Below are positions 13,713 through 21,866 of a DNA stretch of 34,381 bases, piece after piece. The stretch's first letter is position 1; every line of letters starts with the position of its first letter. The stretch spans positions 1 through 34,381 of the forward strand of contig MEKI01000084.1 of assembly GCA_001766905.1 (NCBI GenBank), in the 5' to 3' direction. The notes under the pieces are model-generated. The model was given only the letters and a program-made list of their open reading frames with translations, made no database searches and had not been told where the DNA came from. A program made the position numbers and the translations under genes. The DNA comes from Acidobacteria bacterium RBG_13_68_16. GTDB taxonomy: Bacteria; Acidobacteriota; Thermoanaerobaculia; Thermoanaerobaculales; Thermoanaerobaculaceae.

Positions 13713-15646
13713 GGCCGTCGCTGCGCCTTGCGGCGGCCGCGCTCCCCGGTGCGGCCCTGGCGCTGGCGGCCTGTCTCGGTTTCGCCCCCGCCGTGCGCGA
13801 TGTGCCCAGCTACTTCGTGCCCCTTCGGGAGCGCACCGCCGAGGTTCTTGCCGGGGCCCGCGGGGCGTTCTGGGACCCGGACGTGGGGTGTGGTGAGCCG
13901 TACTTCGCCAACCCCCAGAGCGGACTGCTCTACCCGCCGGCGTGGCTGGCAACCGTGCTTCCCCCGGCCCTCGCGGTGGGTGTGGAGGCTGGCCTCCACC
14001 TCGCGATCCTGGCGGTGGGGTGTGCGCTCCTCGCGCGTCGCCTGGGTGCGGGCGGGTGGCTGGAGGTGGCCGCCGGGTGGGGTGTAGTGGCGGCCGGGCC
14101 CGTGCTGGACGCGGTCGGGGTCCTCAACAACCTGGACACGGTGGCATGGATGCCGTGGGCGTGGGGGGCCGCGCTCGCCGGCTCGCTGTTCGGCACGGCG
14201 GCGTTCCTCGCCCTTACCTTCCTGGCGGCCGAGCCCCAGCTCGCGGTGGTCGCCGCGGCGGTCGCCGTCGCCCTCGCCCCGCGGCGACGCACCGTGCTTG
14301 CCGTGCTGCTGGCCGGTGGCCTCGTGGCGGTGCAGGCCCTGCCGTTTGCGGCGTGGGTGCGGGGAGGGGACCGGGGGGCCTCCCGCGAAATTAACGAGGT
14401 GGTCGGCGGAGCGGTGCGCCCGGGCGAGCTCGCGGCGCTGGCGATCCCCGGTGCGCCGCTGCCGCCCCGCTCGGAGCGGTTCGTGACCGACCTCACGGTG
14501 CCGATGTGGGCGCTGGTGCTGGGCGTCGCCGCGCTGTTTTCGAGGAGGAAGGAGGTGTGGGTGCTGGCCTGCGCGGGGTGGGCCCTGCTCGCCGCCAGCG
14601 TGGTGGCCGGGGTGCGGGGGCCGGATGTGGTGTGGGCCGCGCTCACGTTCGGGCTTGTGCGCTACCCGGGGAGGCTGGTGTTTGCCGCCGTGGTTGCGCT
14701 CGTGCCTGCGGCAGCGGCTTCGGTCGGCAGGCGGCGCCCGCCGCTCTGGAGCGCCGCGGTGGTGGCGCTGCTCGCGCTTGGTGGCGGTGTGCTGTCGGGC
14801 GGGAGCATCGTGGCGACGGCGGTGCAAGGGGTGGCCGCGGGCGCCGCGCTGGCCGGTCCGGGCGCGCCCGTGGCAGCGCTTCTTGGCAGCGCCGCGCTGA
14901 TGCCGGCTCATGCGCGCGTTCTCGTCCTCCGGCCCGCGGGTTTGCAGGAAGCGGCGGCGTGTCTCGAGGCGCAGCGGGAGAGCACGCCCCGGATCTACGC
15001 GGTCCAGCCCTCCTGGGACCAACTGGGGTGGGTGAGCGGGGATCGGGAGCGTGGGAGATCGCTCGGGTGGGGGTACACCGCGCTCTCCGATGGGCGCCGA
15101 TCGGTGCGCACCTTTGCGCCCCTGCAGTCCGTGCGTCTGACCCGGCACCTGGACGAGGCGGATCGGGGACCGGCGGGGCGGTGGTGGCTGAACGCGCTGG
15201 GTGCCCGCAGGGTCGTGGCGCACCACCCGGTGCCGGGTTTCCCGGCCCTCTGTCAGGAGCGTGGTGTCACCGTGTTCGACAACCCGCAGGCCTGGCCGGA
15301 GGTGACGGTCGTCCGTGCCGTGCCGCGGCCCGACCAACCGCCGGAAGCGCACGGGGAGGTGCTCGCCTCCGCGGGAAGCGACGACTGGCGGCGGTGGCGG
15401 GTCCGGGTCGGTGTGGGCGGCGGGGTGTTGCTGTGGCTCGAGACGCCCGATGAGGGGTGGCGCCTGCTCGTGGACGGCCGGCCCGGCGAGGAGGTGGCCG
15501 GCCCCGGCATCCTGCACGGGGTGACCGTGCCGGCGGGGGAGCATGAGGTGAGCGCACGCTACCGTCCCCCGGGCCTGTTGGCAGGGGCGGCAATCTCGCT
15601 TGCGTGCGTGTGCCTCTTGGGGTTGGCGGCATGGCGACGGTGGTAG
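13709..15646 (+). CDS. YfhO-like polytopic membrane protein (second copy)
   Basis: The 645-residue protein starts at GTG 13709, which overlaps the previous stop (GTGA). It repeats the layout of the protein encoded at 6834-9149 on the other strand: an N-terminal hydrophobic helix, a loop with FWDPDVGCGEPYFANP and LLYPPAWLATVLP, multiple transmembrane helices to about residue 410, a soluble periplasmic-type region, then GWRLLVDGRPGEEV and VTVPAGEHEVSARYRP before one last helix. This identifies it as a shorter paralogue, probably a GT-C-like envelope glycosyltransferase or related protein; the activity is inferred from family only. The 3' end overlaps the next gene by 16 bp. Confidence 0.75.
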   Translation: MRPSLRLAAAALPGAALALAACLGFAPAVRDVPSYFVPLRERTAEVLAGARGAFWDPDVGCGEPYFANPQSGLLYPPAWLATVLPPALAVGVEAGLHLAILAVGCALLARRLGAGGWLEVAAGWGVVAAGPVLDAVGVLNNLDTVAWMPWAWGAALAGSLFGTAAFLALTFLAAEPQLAVVAAAVAVALAPRRRTVLAVLLAGGLVAVQALPFAAWVRGGDRGASREINEVVGGAVRPGELAALAIPGAPLPPRSERFVTDLTVPMWALVLGVAALFSRRKEVWVLACAGWALLAASVVAGVRGPDVVWAALTFGLVRYPGRLVFAAVVALVPAAAASVGRRRPPLWSAAVVALLALGGGVLSGGSIVATAVQGVAAGAALAGPGAPVAALLGSAALMPAHARVLVLRPAGLQEAAACLEAQRESTPRIYAVQPSWDQLGWVSGDRERGRSLGWGYTALSDGRRSVRTFAPLQSVRLTRHLDEADRGPAGRWWLNALGARRVVAHHPVPGFPALCQERGVTVFDNPQAWPEVTVVRAVPRPDQPPEAHGEVLASAGSDDWRRWRVRVGVGGGVLLWLETPDEGWRLLVDGRPGEEVAGPGILHGVTVPAGEHEVSARYRPPGLLAGAAISLACVCLLGLAAWRRW

Positions 15647-17991
15647 CGGCGCTCTTCTTCCTCTCGGGGATGGTGGCACTCGCCTACGAGGTGGTCTGGG
15701 TGCGTGCCCTCGGGCTGGTGGTGGGGAACTCGCTGTGGGCCGCCGTCGCGGTTGTGGCGGCCTACATGGGTGGCATGGCGATCGGCAGTGCGCTGGTGGC
15801 GCGGTACGTGCACCGCCTGCGACGGCACGTGCGCCTCTACGGTTTGGCGGAGGCCGTGGCAGCCCTGGTGGCCCTCGCGACCGCGCCAGCGCTGCACGTC
15901 CTCCAGCGACTGGCGGCCGGCCTCGGCCCAGAGCCGCTCGCCGGCTGGGGGCTGCCGTTGCTGGCGAGGTTTGCCCTCGCGTGGGCATTCCTGGCGCCGC
16001 CGACGGTGGCGATGGGCGCCACGCTCCCGTTGCTGGTGGCCCGGGTGGGGCAGCAGAATGCGCTGGCGTGGCGGGTCGGGCGCCTGTACGCCGCGAACAC
16101 GTTTGGCGCGGTGGCCGGCGTCGTGCTGGCCGGGTTCTTCGCCCTGCCGGAGCTGGGAGAGCGGGGCACGCTCGCGGGCTTCGCGGCGCTTGGGCTGGCG
16201 ATCGCCGGAGTGGCGTGGTTCCTGGAGCCCCGCGTGCCGGCCGCCGCCGAGGTCGTCGTTGACGGCGCCCGCGCGGATCGGCGGTGGTGGCTGCTCTACC
16301 CGGCGCTGTTCGGCTTCGTGGCGCTGGCGTGCGAGCTGGTCTGGACCCGCGTCCTGCTCCTGCACCTGGGCTCGCGTGTGTACGCGTTTGCCCTGATCCT
16401 GGCGGTCTACCTGGCGGGGATCGCGATCGGCGCGGCGCTCGCGCGTTCGGCGTCCGTGCCCCGGCGTGCGCTGGCGGCATGTCAGATCGTTGTGGGGGTG
16501 CTCCTGGCGCTCCAGATTCCCCTGCTTTCCAGGTTCGGCGACCTCCTCGGCTGGATCGGCTTCCACGGCAGGCTGAATACCTTTGCCGAGCTGCAGCTCG
16601 GTCTCGGGCTCGCGGTCGCAGCGCTGATCCTGCTGCCGACCGTGGCGTTCGGCGCCAGCTTCCCGCTCGCGGTGGCGGCGTACCCCTCGCAGGCACCGGA
16701 GGCCTCACGCACCGGCCTGGTGGCCGCGGCCAACACCGTGGGTGCGATCGCGGGCACGGTCCTCGGCCCCCTCATGCTGGTGCCCCTGATGGGGACTCAG
16801 AATCTCATTCTGGCCCTGGGGGCGATGAGCGCGCTCGCGGGAAGCGTGCTGGGGCCCTCCCACCGCCTGCGGGTAGCCGGCGTTGTGGTTGCCGCGACGT
16901 TGGTGGCGGAGGCGGCGCTCGTCCCGAAGGGCACGGTGCTACGCGGGGCGGCAGCGGTGTCCGATGGTGTGATCGAGCAGCTCCGGGAGAGCGCGTCGGC
17001 GACCGTCGTGGTTCGCAGGTTCACCGACGCCCGCGGAAACTGGCGCTCGCTTGAGCTGAACGGAGTCAACGTCGCCGGAACCTCGCCCGAGCTGCGCGCC
17101 ATCCAGCGGCTCCAGGGCCACCTTCCCCTCCTTCTCCACGGTCGCCCCGAGAGGGTCCTTCACATCGGCTTCGGCTCAGGGGGCACCGCGTGGGCGGTGG
17201 CTCAGCATCGCGTCGGGCAGATCGCCGTGGCGGAGATCTCCCCGGAGGTCTTGGCGGTCTCCGACGAGGTCTTCGGCGACGTCAACCACGGAGTGCTGCG
17301 GGACCCGCGCGTGCGCGTCCTCCTCAACGACGGTCGCAACGTGCTCCTGGCCATGCGCGAGAGGTTCGACGTCATCCTCTCCGACTCCATCCACCCCGTC
17401 TACGCCGGCAACTCGACCCTTTACACCCGCGAGTACTTCGAGCTCTGCCGCCGCCACCTGGGGCCCGACGGGGTCATTTCGATGTGGCTGCCGCTCTACT
17501 CGCTCACCGAACAGTCCTACCTGGCGATCCTTCGGGCGTTCTGGGAGGTGTTCCCCTCGACGTGCGTCTGGTACGACCCGGTCGTGCTCAACGAGTTCAC
17601 CGTGATCACCGGCTCGGTCGAAACGGGGCCGGTGCGGCTGCGCTGGCGTGAGGTGGACGACCCTGCCCTCGCGGCCACGCTTGCCGAGGCGGGAGTGCGG
17701 AGCGCTGAGACCCTGGGGGCCATGCTCCTGCTGGGGCCCCATGAGGTGGCCGCGCTGGTCAGCGACGTGCCCCCGCACGTGGACGACTTCCCGGAGGTCG
17801 AGTACCGCTCGGGGCGTCTCTTGAACCGTAACGGCTCGTGGCTCGCCAACCTCCGCATGCTGTACGCGACTCGCACCGGAACGAACCCCTTCGAGGCCTA
17901 CCCGGGTGACTTCCGCTCGGCTGTCGCGGTCCGCGACGAGACGCTCAGGGCTCAGCTGCGAGAGCTCGCGGTTCGCGCCGTTGCCCGGTAG
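15631..17991 (+). CDS. Fused multi-span transporter-like / spermidine-synthase-like protein
   Basis: Starting at ATG 15631 (an in-frame GTG at 15604 would add nine residues), the 786-residue product has an N-terminal membrane half of about 12-14 helices (for example ALFFLSGMVALAYEVVWVRAL, PPTVAMGATLPLLVA, LYAANTFGAVAGVVLAGFF, repeated again as GFVALACELVWTRVLLLHLG and PTVAFGASFPLAVA), indicating internal duplication. The C-terminal half from about residue 450 is a Rossmann-fold domain like spermidine synthase: LELNGVNVAGTSPE, VLHIGFGSGGTAWAV (motif at 513-518), VAEISPEVLAVSDEVF, NDGRNVLLAM, FDVILSDSIHP, YTREYFELCRRHLGPDGVISMWLPLY. The nucleotide loop reads GFGSGG rather than GGGDGG and the catalytic D-D pair is altered, so polyamine synthesis is doubtful. 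Function within the glycan cassette is unknown. Confidence 0.82.
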   Translation: MATVVAALFFLSGMVALAYEVVWVRALGLVVGNSLWAAVAVVAAYMGGMAIGSALVARYVHRLRRHVRLYGLAEAVAALVALATAPALHVLQRLAAGLGPEPLAGWGLPLLARFALAWAFLAPPTVAMGATLPLLVARVGQQNALAWRVGRLYAANTFGAVAGVVLAGFFALPELGERGTLAGFAALGLAIAGVAWFLEPRVPAAAEVVVDGARADRRWWLLYPALFGFVALACELVWTRVLLLHLGSRVYAFALILAVYLAGIAIGAALARSASVPRRALAACQIVVGVLLALQIPLLSRFGDLLGWIGFHGRLNTFAELQLGLGLAVAALILLPTVAFGASFPLAVAAYPSQAPEASRTGLVAAANTVGAIAGTVLGPLMLVPLMGTQNLILALGAMSALAGSVLGPSHRLRVAGVVVAATLVAEAALVPKGTVLRGAAAVSDGVIEQLRESASATVVVRRFTDARGNWRSLELNGVNVAGTSPELRAIQRLQGHLPLLLHGRPERVLHIGFGSGGTAWAVAQHRVGQIAVAEISPEVLAVSDEVFGDVNHGVLRDPRVRVLLNDGRNVLLAMRERFDVILSDSIHPVYAGNSTLYTREYFELCRRHLGPDGVISMWLPLYSLTEQSYLAILRAFWEVFPSTCVWYDPVVLNEFTVITGSVETGPVRLRWREVDDPALAATLAEAGVRSAETLGAMLLLGPHEVAALVSDVPPHVDDFPEVEYRSGRLLNRNGSWLANLRMLYATRTGTNPFEAYPGDFRSAVAVRDETLRAQLRELAVRAVAR

Positions 17992-19040
17992 ATCGCCGCC
18001 AGCTCCCGTGCGGTCCGCTCCCAGGTGAACGTGCGCGCCCGGGCGAGTCCGGCGTGGATCAGGGCGGCGCGACGGCCAGGCTCAGCGTGGAGAGCGAGCA
18101 TCGCCTCGCGCCACGAATCGGGAAGGTTGGGGTCGAGGAGCACCGCCGCTTCGCCACACACCTCAGGGAGCGCGCCGGCGCGGGCGGCGAGCACCGGACA
18201 CCCGCACGCCATTGCCTCGAGGGCGGGTAGGCCGAACCCTTCGTTGTGCGACGGAACGAGCAGAGCGAGCGCTCGCTGGTAGAGAGAGACCAGCGTGCGA
18301 TCGTCCGGACTTGCTTCACGGCGGACGCGCCCGTGCAGGCCCGGCTCCGAAAGCCGGGGATCGTCGGCGGCGGCTCCCACCACTACAAGCGGGGGCAGCC
18401 GGCGGGCATCCGGCGACCTCAGCACCGCAAGCACCAGCTCGAGGTTCTTGTGCGGATCGGAACCGCCGACGAACAGGAGGTGTTCCGGCGGCACTTGCGT
18501 GGAGGCAGCGAGAAACTCAGGGCCGACGCCGAGGTGGGCCACGAACACCCTCTCCTGTGGGACGCCGACCGTCGCGAGCAGCTCGGATTTCGCGTGATTC
18601 GAGATCGCATGCACAGCGGCGGCCCGTGCGAGGGAGCGGATCGCTTGCCGGGCCCGGTACCGGCGCCAGGGCTCGGGTGGCGACGGGAAGCGGAACGGCG
18701 TGGCGTCGTAAAAGGTGGCGACCACCGGTACCGGGAGGCGGGGCGGCACCGTCCACGTCGGCAGGTGGAGGACGTCCACCGGGGTGCGGGCCAGCGTCAT
18801 CCGCCACGCCGGGCCGTCGAAGAGGAATGCGCCTCGTCGTGGCCGGCGCAGCGCGACGATCCGAGCCGCGAGCGGGTACCATGGTTGAGGTACAGGAGAT
18901 CCGTGGGGAACGAACAGCACGACCTCGCCCGGCAGCAGCCGCAGCAGCTCCCCGGCGAGGGAGCGAGTCACGCGGCCGAACCCCCGGTTGGGGTCGAGGA
19001 ACGCCGCCCGGGCGTCGAGGCCGATCCGCACCTCCCCCAT
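17952..19040 (-). CDS. GT4-family glycosyltransferase (GT-B fold)
   Basis: The 362-residue protein starts at ATG 19040 and begins MGEVRIGLDARAAF, a normal GT4 N-terminus; the frame upstream of this is overlap with the divergent gene. Features are a glycine-rich acceptor-side loop (PNRGFGRVTRSLA), TFYDATPFRFP, AISNHAKSELL, the start of the donor domain LLFVGGSDPHKNLELVL, and the retaining E-x7-E motif in PSHNEGFGLPALEAMACGCPVLA. It should transfer a sugar, commonly mannose, from a nucleotide donor in the cytoplasm. It is the only gene on the minus strand within the glycan region, converges with the transporter/spermidine-synthase-like gene (40-bp overlap of coding ends), and its start is 27 bp from the start of the divergent GT2 gene. 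Confidence 0.88.
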   Translation of the reverse strand: MGEVRIGLDARAAFLDPNRGFGRVTRSLAGELLRLLPGEVVLFVPHGSPVPQPWYPLAARIVALRRPRRGAFLFDGPAWRMTLARTPVDVLHLPTWTVPPRLPVPVVATFYDATPFRFPSPPEPWRRYRARQAIRSLARAAAVHAISNHAKSELLATVGVPQERVFVAHLGVGPEFLAASTQVPPEHLLFVGGSDPHKNLELVLAVLRSPDARRLPPLVVVGAAADDPRLSEPGLHGRVRREASPDDRTLVSLYQRALALLVPSHNEGFGLPALEAMACGCPVLAARAGALPEVCGEAAVLLDPNLPDSWREAMLALHAEPGRRAALIHAGLARARTFTWERTARELAAIYRATARTASSRS

Positions 19041-19067
19041 GATGCCACCGCCTGGGGACGCTGGAGC

Positions 19068-19901
19068 GTGGTCATCCCCACCAGGGCGGGGTGGGAGCAC
19101 CTGGCGAGCACCCTGCCCCCTCTCCTCGCGATCCTGGGTGCCGCCGATGAGGTGATCGTCGTCGGCGACCGGTGCGAGGCGCCGCTGCCAGAGACGCGGG
19201 ACGCACGCTGCCGCGTGGTGGTGCACGGTGGACCGCCAGGGTTCGCGCCCGCGTGCAACCGCGGCGCCCGAGACGCGCGCGGCCGTCTCCTGCTCTTCCT
19301 CAACGATGACGTGGTGGTGGGCGCGGGCCTGCTCGATCGGCTGGAGGACGAGCTGCTCCGTCCTGGCGTTGGAGCTGTTTCTCCCGATGTGCTCTCCGAG
19401 CTCCTAGGCCGGAGCGAAAGCGGGACGACCCTGGCCTGGCACCACGGCGTGTTGGAGTCGCGCCAGGAGTCCCTGCGGGGGGAGGGCCGGGTGAGCGTGC
19501 CGTACGTGAGCGGGGCGGCGCTCGCCGTTCGCCGCGACGACTTCCTTCGCCTCGCTGGCTTCGACGAGCGCCTGGCGCCCTACTTCTGGGAGGACCTCGA
19601 TCTCTGCCTGCGTGTGCGTGAGAACGTCGGGGACACCGTGGTGGTGAGCGGGGTGAGCGTCGCCCACCGCCACGGCGCCACGATCGGCAGGGATCCGGAG
19701 GGGTGGCGGCGGGCGGTCTACGAACGCAACCGCCTGCTCGTGAGCTGGCGGCATCTGCACGGGTGGCGCTGGCTCTCTCACCTGGTCTGGCTCCCCCTGC
19801 GGTTGGCCGCGGGGCTCGTGCGCGATCGGGCGGTACCGAAAGGGTTCCTGCTGGCGGTGGTCAGGCTGGTCTCGGGGAGGGGCCGTGCGGATCGGGATTG
19901 A
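19068..19901 (+). CDS. GT2-family glycosyltransferase
   Basis: The chosen start is GTG 19068, giving 277 residues beginning MVIPTRAGWEHLASTLP. The frame stays open far upstream, but that part lies antisense to the neighbouring gene and has no matching family pattern. GT-A features are DEVIVVGDRCE, PGFAPACNRGARDARGRLLLFLNDDVVV (the LNDD metal-binding motif), PYVSGAALAVRRDDFLRLAGFDE and the conserved FWEDLDLCLRV, typical of rhamnosyltransferase-like GT2 enzymes of O-antigen clusters. A hydrophobic C-terminal segment (LVWLPLRLAAGLV) may contact the membrane. It opens a run of nine overlapping plus-strand genes ending at 28979. The start is the least certain part: no clear Shine-Dalgarno stands at the right distance. 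Confidence 0.83.
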   Translation: MVIPTRAGWEHLASTLPPLLAILGAADEVIVVGDRCEAPLPETRDARCRVVVHGGPPGFAPACNRGARDARGRLLLFLNDDVVVGAGLLDRLEDELLRPGVGAVSPDVLSELLGRSESGTTLAWHHGVLESRQESLRGEGRVSVPYVSGAALAVRRDDFLRLAGFDERLAPYFWEDLDLCLRVRENVGDTVVVSGVSVAHRHGATIGRDPEGWRRAVYERNRLLVSWRHLHGWRWLSHLVWLPLRLAAGLVRDRAVPKGFLLAVVRLVSGRGRADRD

Positions 19902-20925
19902 CGGCAAGCCCCTGCTGCCGCCTCGGGCAGGCGTCGCCCGCTACCTGGAGGGGCTGCTCGCCGGCTGGGCCGCCGTGTCCCACGCCGACGCCGAACTCGA
20001 CGTTGTGATGCCGGCCGGACCCCGGCGGACGCTGCCCTGGGTGCTCTGGGAGTTGCAGCGCGCGACCGCGCGTGGCTACTCCGTCTTCCACTTCCCCTTC
20101 TACTACCCGCCACTGGCCCCACGCTGCCCGGTCACCGTGGCGATCCACGACGTGCTGGTGCTCGAGCACCCGGAGTGGTTTCCGAGGCCGTTCCTGAACC
20201 CCCTCCGCCGCCTGGCGCCCCGGGGAGCACGCCTGGCGGCGGCGGTGGTCACCGGCTCGCGCTGCGTGGCGGATGCAATCGCCGAGCGATGCAACGTCCC
20301 CCGCGAACGCGTCCACCTGACCGGGTACGGCGTGGACCGTGCGAAATTCGCCCCGCCAAGCTCGGAGCGCCGAGCGGACGTCCGCCAGCGGCTCTCGCTC
20401 TCAAAACCATACCTCTTGCAGCTCGGGGCGTTGGAGCCACGGCGCGGGGTGGACCTGGCCCTCGCTGCGGTCACCTCGTTACGCGAGCGCACTTCTGACC
20501 TGGAGCTCGTGCTGGTGGGCGCCCTCCGAGCGCACGTGCCGGCGCTCGACCAACCCCCGGCGTGGGTGCGACGCCTCGGGTTCGTCGAGGATGGAGACCT
20601 GCCCGCGCTCTACGCGGGGGCGGAGGCGGTGCTTGCACCCTCGCGTGGGGAAGGCTTCAACCTGCCGCTTCTGGAAGCGCTGGCCTGCGGCGCCGTAGCG
20701 GTTGCGTCTGACATCCCGGTGCACCGTGAGCACTTCACCCAGGCGGTCGAGCCGTTCACGAGCGGCGACGCCGAGGCGCTCGCGGCGGCGACGCTGACGG
20801 TGCTCGAAGACTCCGCTCGGGCCGCCGCGCTGCGCGCGGCCGGTCCTGAACTGGCCGCGGGGTTCGACTGGTCGGACGTGGCGCGCCGCCACCTCGATCT
20901 CTGGCGGCAGGTGGGACGGCGATGA
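19885..20925 (+). CDS. GT4-family glycosyltransferase
   Basis: The start is GTG 19885 with GGGGAGGGG at 19874-19882, overlapping the previous gene by 17 bp. The 346-residue GT-B protein begins MRIGIDGKPLLPPRAGVARYLEGLL (acceptor-side glycine loop), has VTVAIHDVLVLEHPEWF, GSRCVADAIAERCNVPRERVHLTGYGVD, donor-domain PYLLQLGALEPRRGVDLAL and the catalytic E-x7-E in PSRGEGFNLPLLEALACG, then ASDIPVHREH. The pattern resembles mannosyltransferases such as WbdB/MtfB relatives, but donor and acceptor cannot be deduced. It acts in the cytoplasm on a lipid-linked glycan intermediate, judged from its neighbours. Its stop overlaps the next start (ATGA). Confidence 0.88.
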   Translation: MRIGIDGKPLLPPRAGVARYLEGLLAGWAAVSHADAELDVVMPAGPRRTLPWVLWELQRATARGYSVFHFPFYYPPLAPRCPVTVAIHDVLVLEHPEWFPRPFLNPLRRLAPRGARLAAAVVTGSRCVADAIAERCNVPRERVHLTGYGVDRAKFAPPSSERRADVRQRLSLSKPYLLQLGALEPRRGVDLALAAVTSLRERTSDLELVLVGALRAHVPALDQPPAWVRRLGFVEDGDLPALYAGAEAVLAPSRGEGFNLPLLEALACGAVAVASDIPVHREHFTQAVEPFTSGDAEALAAATLTVLEDSARAAALRAAGPELAAGFDWSDVARRHLDLWRQVGRR

Positions 20926-21866
20926 GGGCGGGCGCCGTGGTTGTCAACTTCAACGGAGGTGCCGACCTGCCCGTCTGCTTGGCCGGACTGCGGGCCCAGA
21001 CCGTGCCGGTGGAGGTGGTGCTCGTGGACTGCGCCTCGACCGACGGGACGCGTGCCCTGGCGGAACGACCGCCGGACGGCGTGCGGGGGCTGCCGCTGGC
21101 CGAGAACCTCGGCTACGCGGGCGGATGCGCGGCGGGCCTCTCGCGCCTCGATCGTTCGGTCGAGGTGATCGGGTTCTTCAACCCGGACTGCTTCCCCGAG
21201 CCGGGGTTCTTCGCGGTGTGTACCGAGGCGCTCGTTCAGGAACCGGATGTGGGAGGGGTCGCCGGAAGGTTGCTGCGGCCGGGCGGCGCGGCGCTCGACT
21301 CGTGCGGCCAGGTGCTCACACCGTTCCTGCTGCGCGTGCGCGACCGCGGGTACGGCGCCGCGCCCGCGGGCGCCTTCGAGACGCGCGCTCGGGTCCTGTC
21401 CGCGTGCGGGGCGGCAATGGTCTACCGACGGTCGGCGCTTGACGCGGCCGCCGTCGAGGGCGAGGTGTTCCCCGACGATTTCTTCGCCTTCTGGGAGGAC
21501 CTCGACCTCGGCTGGCGGGTGAACAATGCGGGCTGGCGCGTGATCTACGAGCCGAGGGCGCTCGCCACCCACCGCCGCGGAGCCACGGCCACACCGGGCG
21601 GGGGCCGGCTGATCTTCCGCCGCACTCCGGAGCTGGCGGCCGGCATCCTCGCCAACCGCTGGGCGACGCTGTTGCGGAACCTGCACCCGGTTGATTTCCT
21701 CCTTCGCTTGCCCGTACTTTTTTCTGGAGAGGTTCTGATGCTGATAGTGCTCGTCCTGCGCCACCGGGGCGTCCTGCCCGCCCTGCGGCGGGCTCTACCT
21801 CGTGTCTACAGGGCGGCGCGTCAGCGGCGCCTTCTCCCACGTCGCCGGCTCGGAGAGCTGGCATGA
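20922..21866 (+). CDS. GT2-family glycosyltransferase (WbbL/rhamnosyltransferase-like)
   Basis: The ATG at 20922 overlaps the previous stop (ATGA). The 314-residue protein has the GT-A pattern of WbbL-type enzymes: GAVVVNFNGGADLPVCLAGL, VEVVLVDCASTDGT, PLAENLGYAGGCAAGL, FFNPDCFPEPGFF (metal-binding region), VLSACGAAMVYRRSAL, DDFFAFWEDLDLGWRVNNAGW and a C-terminal hydrophobic segment LLRLPVLFSGEVLMLIVLVLRH that is probably membrane-associated. Such enzymes commonly transfer rhamnose from dTDP-rhamnose, but that donor is not proven, and no dTDP-rhamnose genes lie in the window. The stop overlaps the start of the WecA-like gene. Confidence 0.87.
   Translation: MRAGAVVVNFNGGADLPVCLAGLRAQTVPVEVVLVDCASTDGTRALAERPPDGVRGLPLAENLGYAGGCAAGLSRLDRSVEVIGFFNPDCFPEPGFFAVCTEALVQEPDVGGVAGRLLRPGGAALDSCGQVLTPFLLRVRDRGYGAAPAGAFETRARVLSACGAAMVYRRSALDAAAVEGEVFPDDFFAFWEDLDLGWRVNNAGWRVIYEPRALATHRRGATATPGGGRLIFRRTPELAAGILANRWATLLRNLHPVDFLLRLPVLFSGEVLMLIVLVLRHRGVLPALRRALPRVYRAARQRRLLPRRRLGELA

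Noticed and set aside
13637-16708. A 1023-codon open frame on the minus strand
   Set aside because: It lies opposite three well-supported plus-strand membrane-protein genes, is extremely rich in Arg, Pro and His, and shows no family motif. It is a high-GC antisense artefact.
18246-19067. Long upstream extension of the GT2 frame
   Set aside because: It is antisense to the GT4 gene at 17952-19040 and has no glycosyltransferase pattern. The GT-A domain begins only at about 19065.
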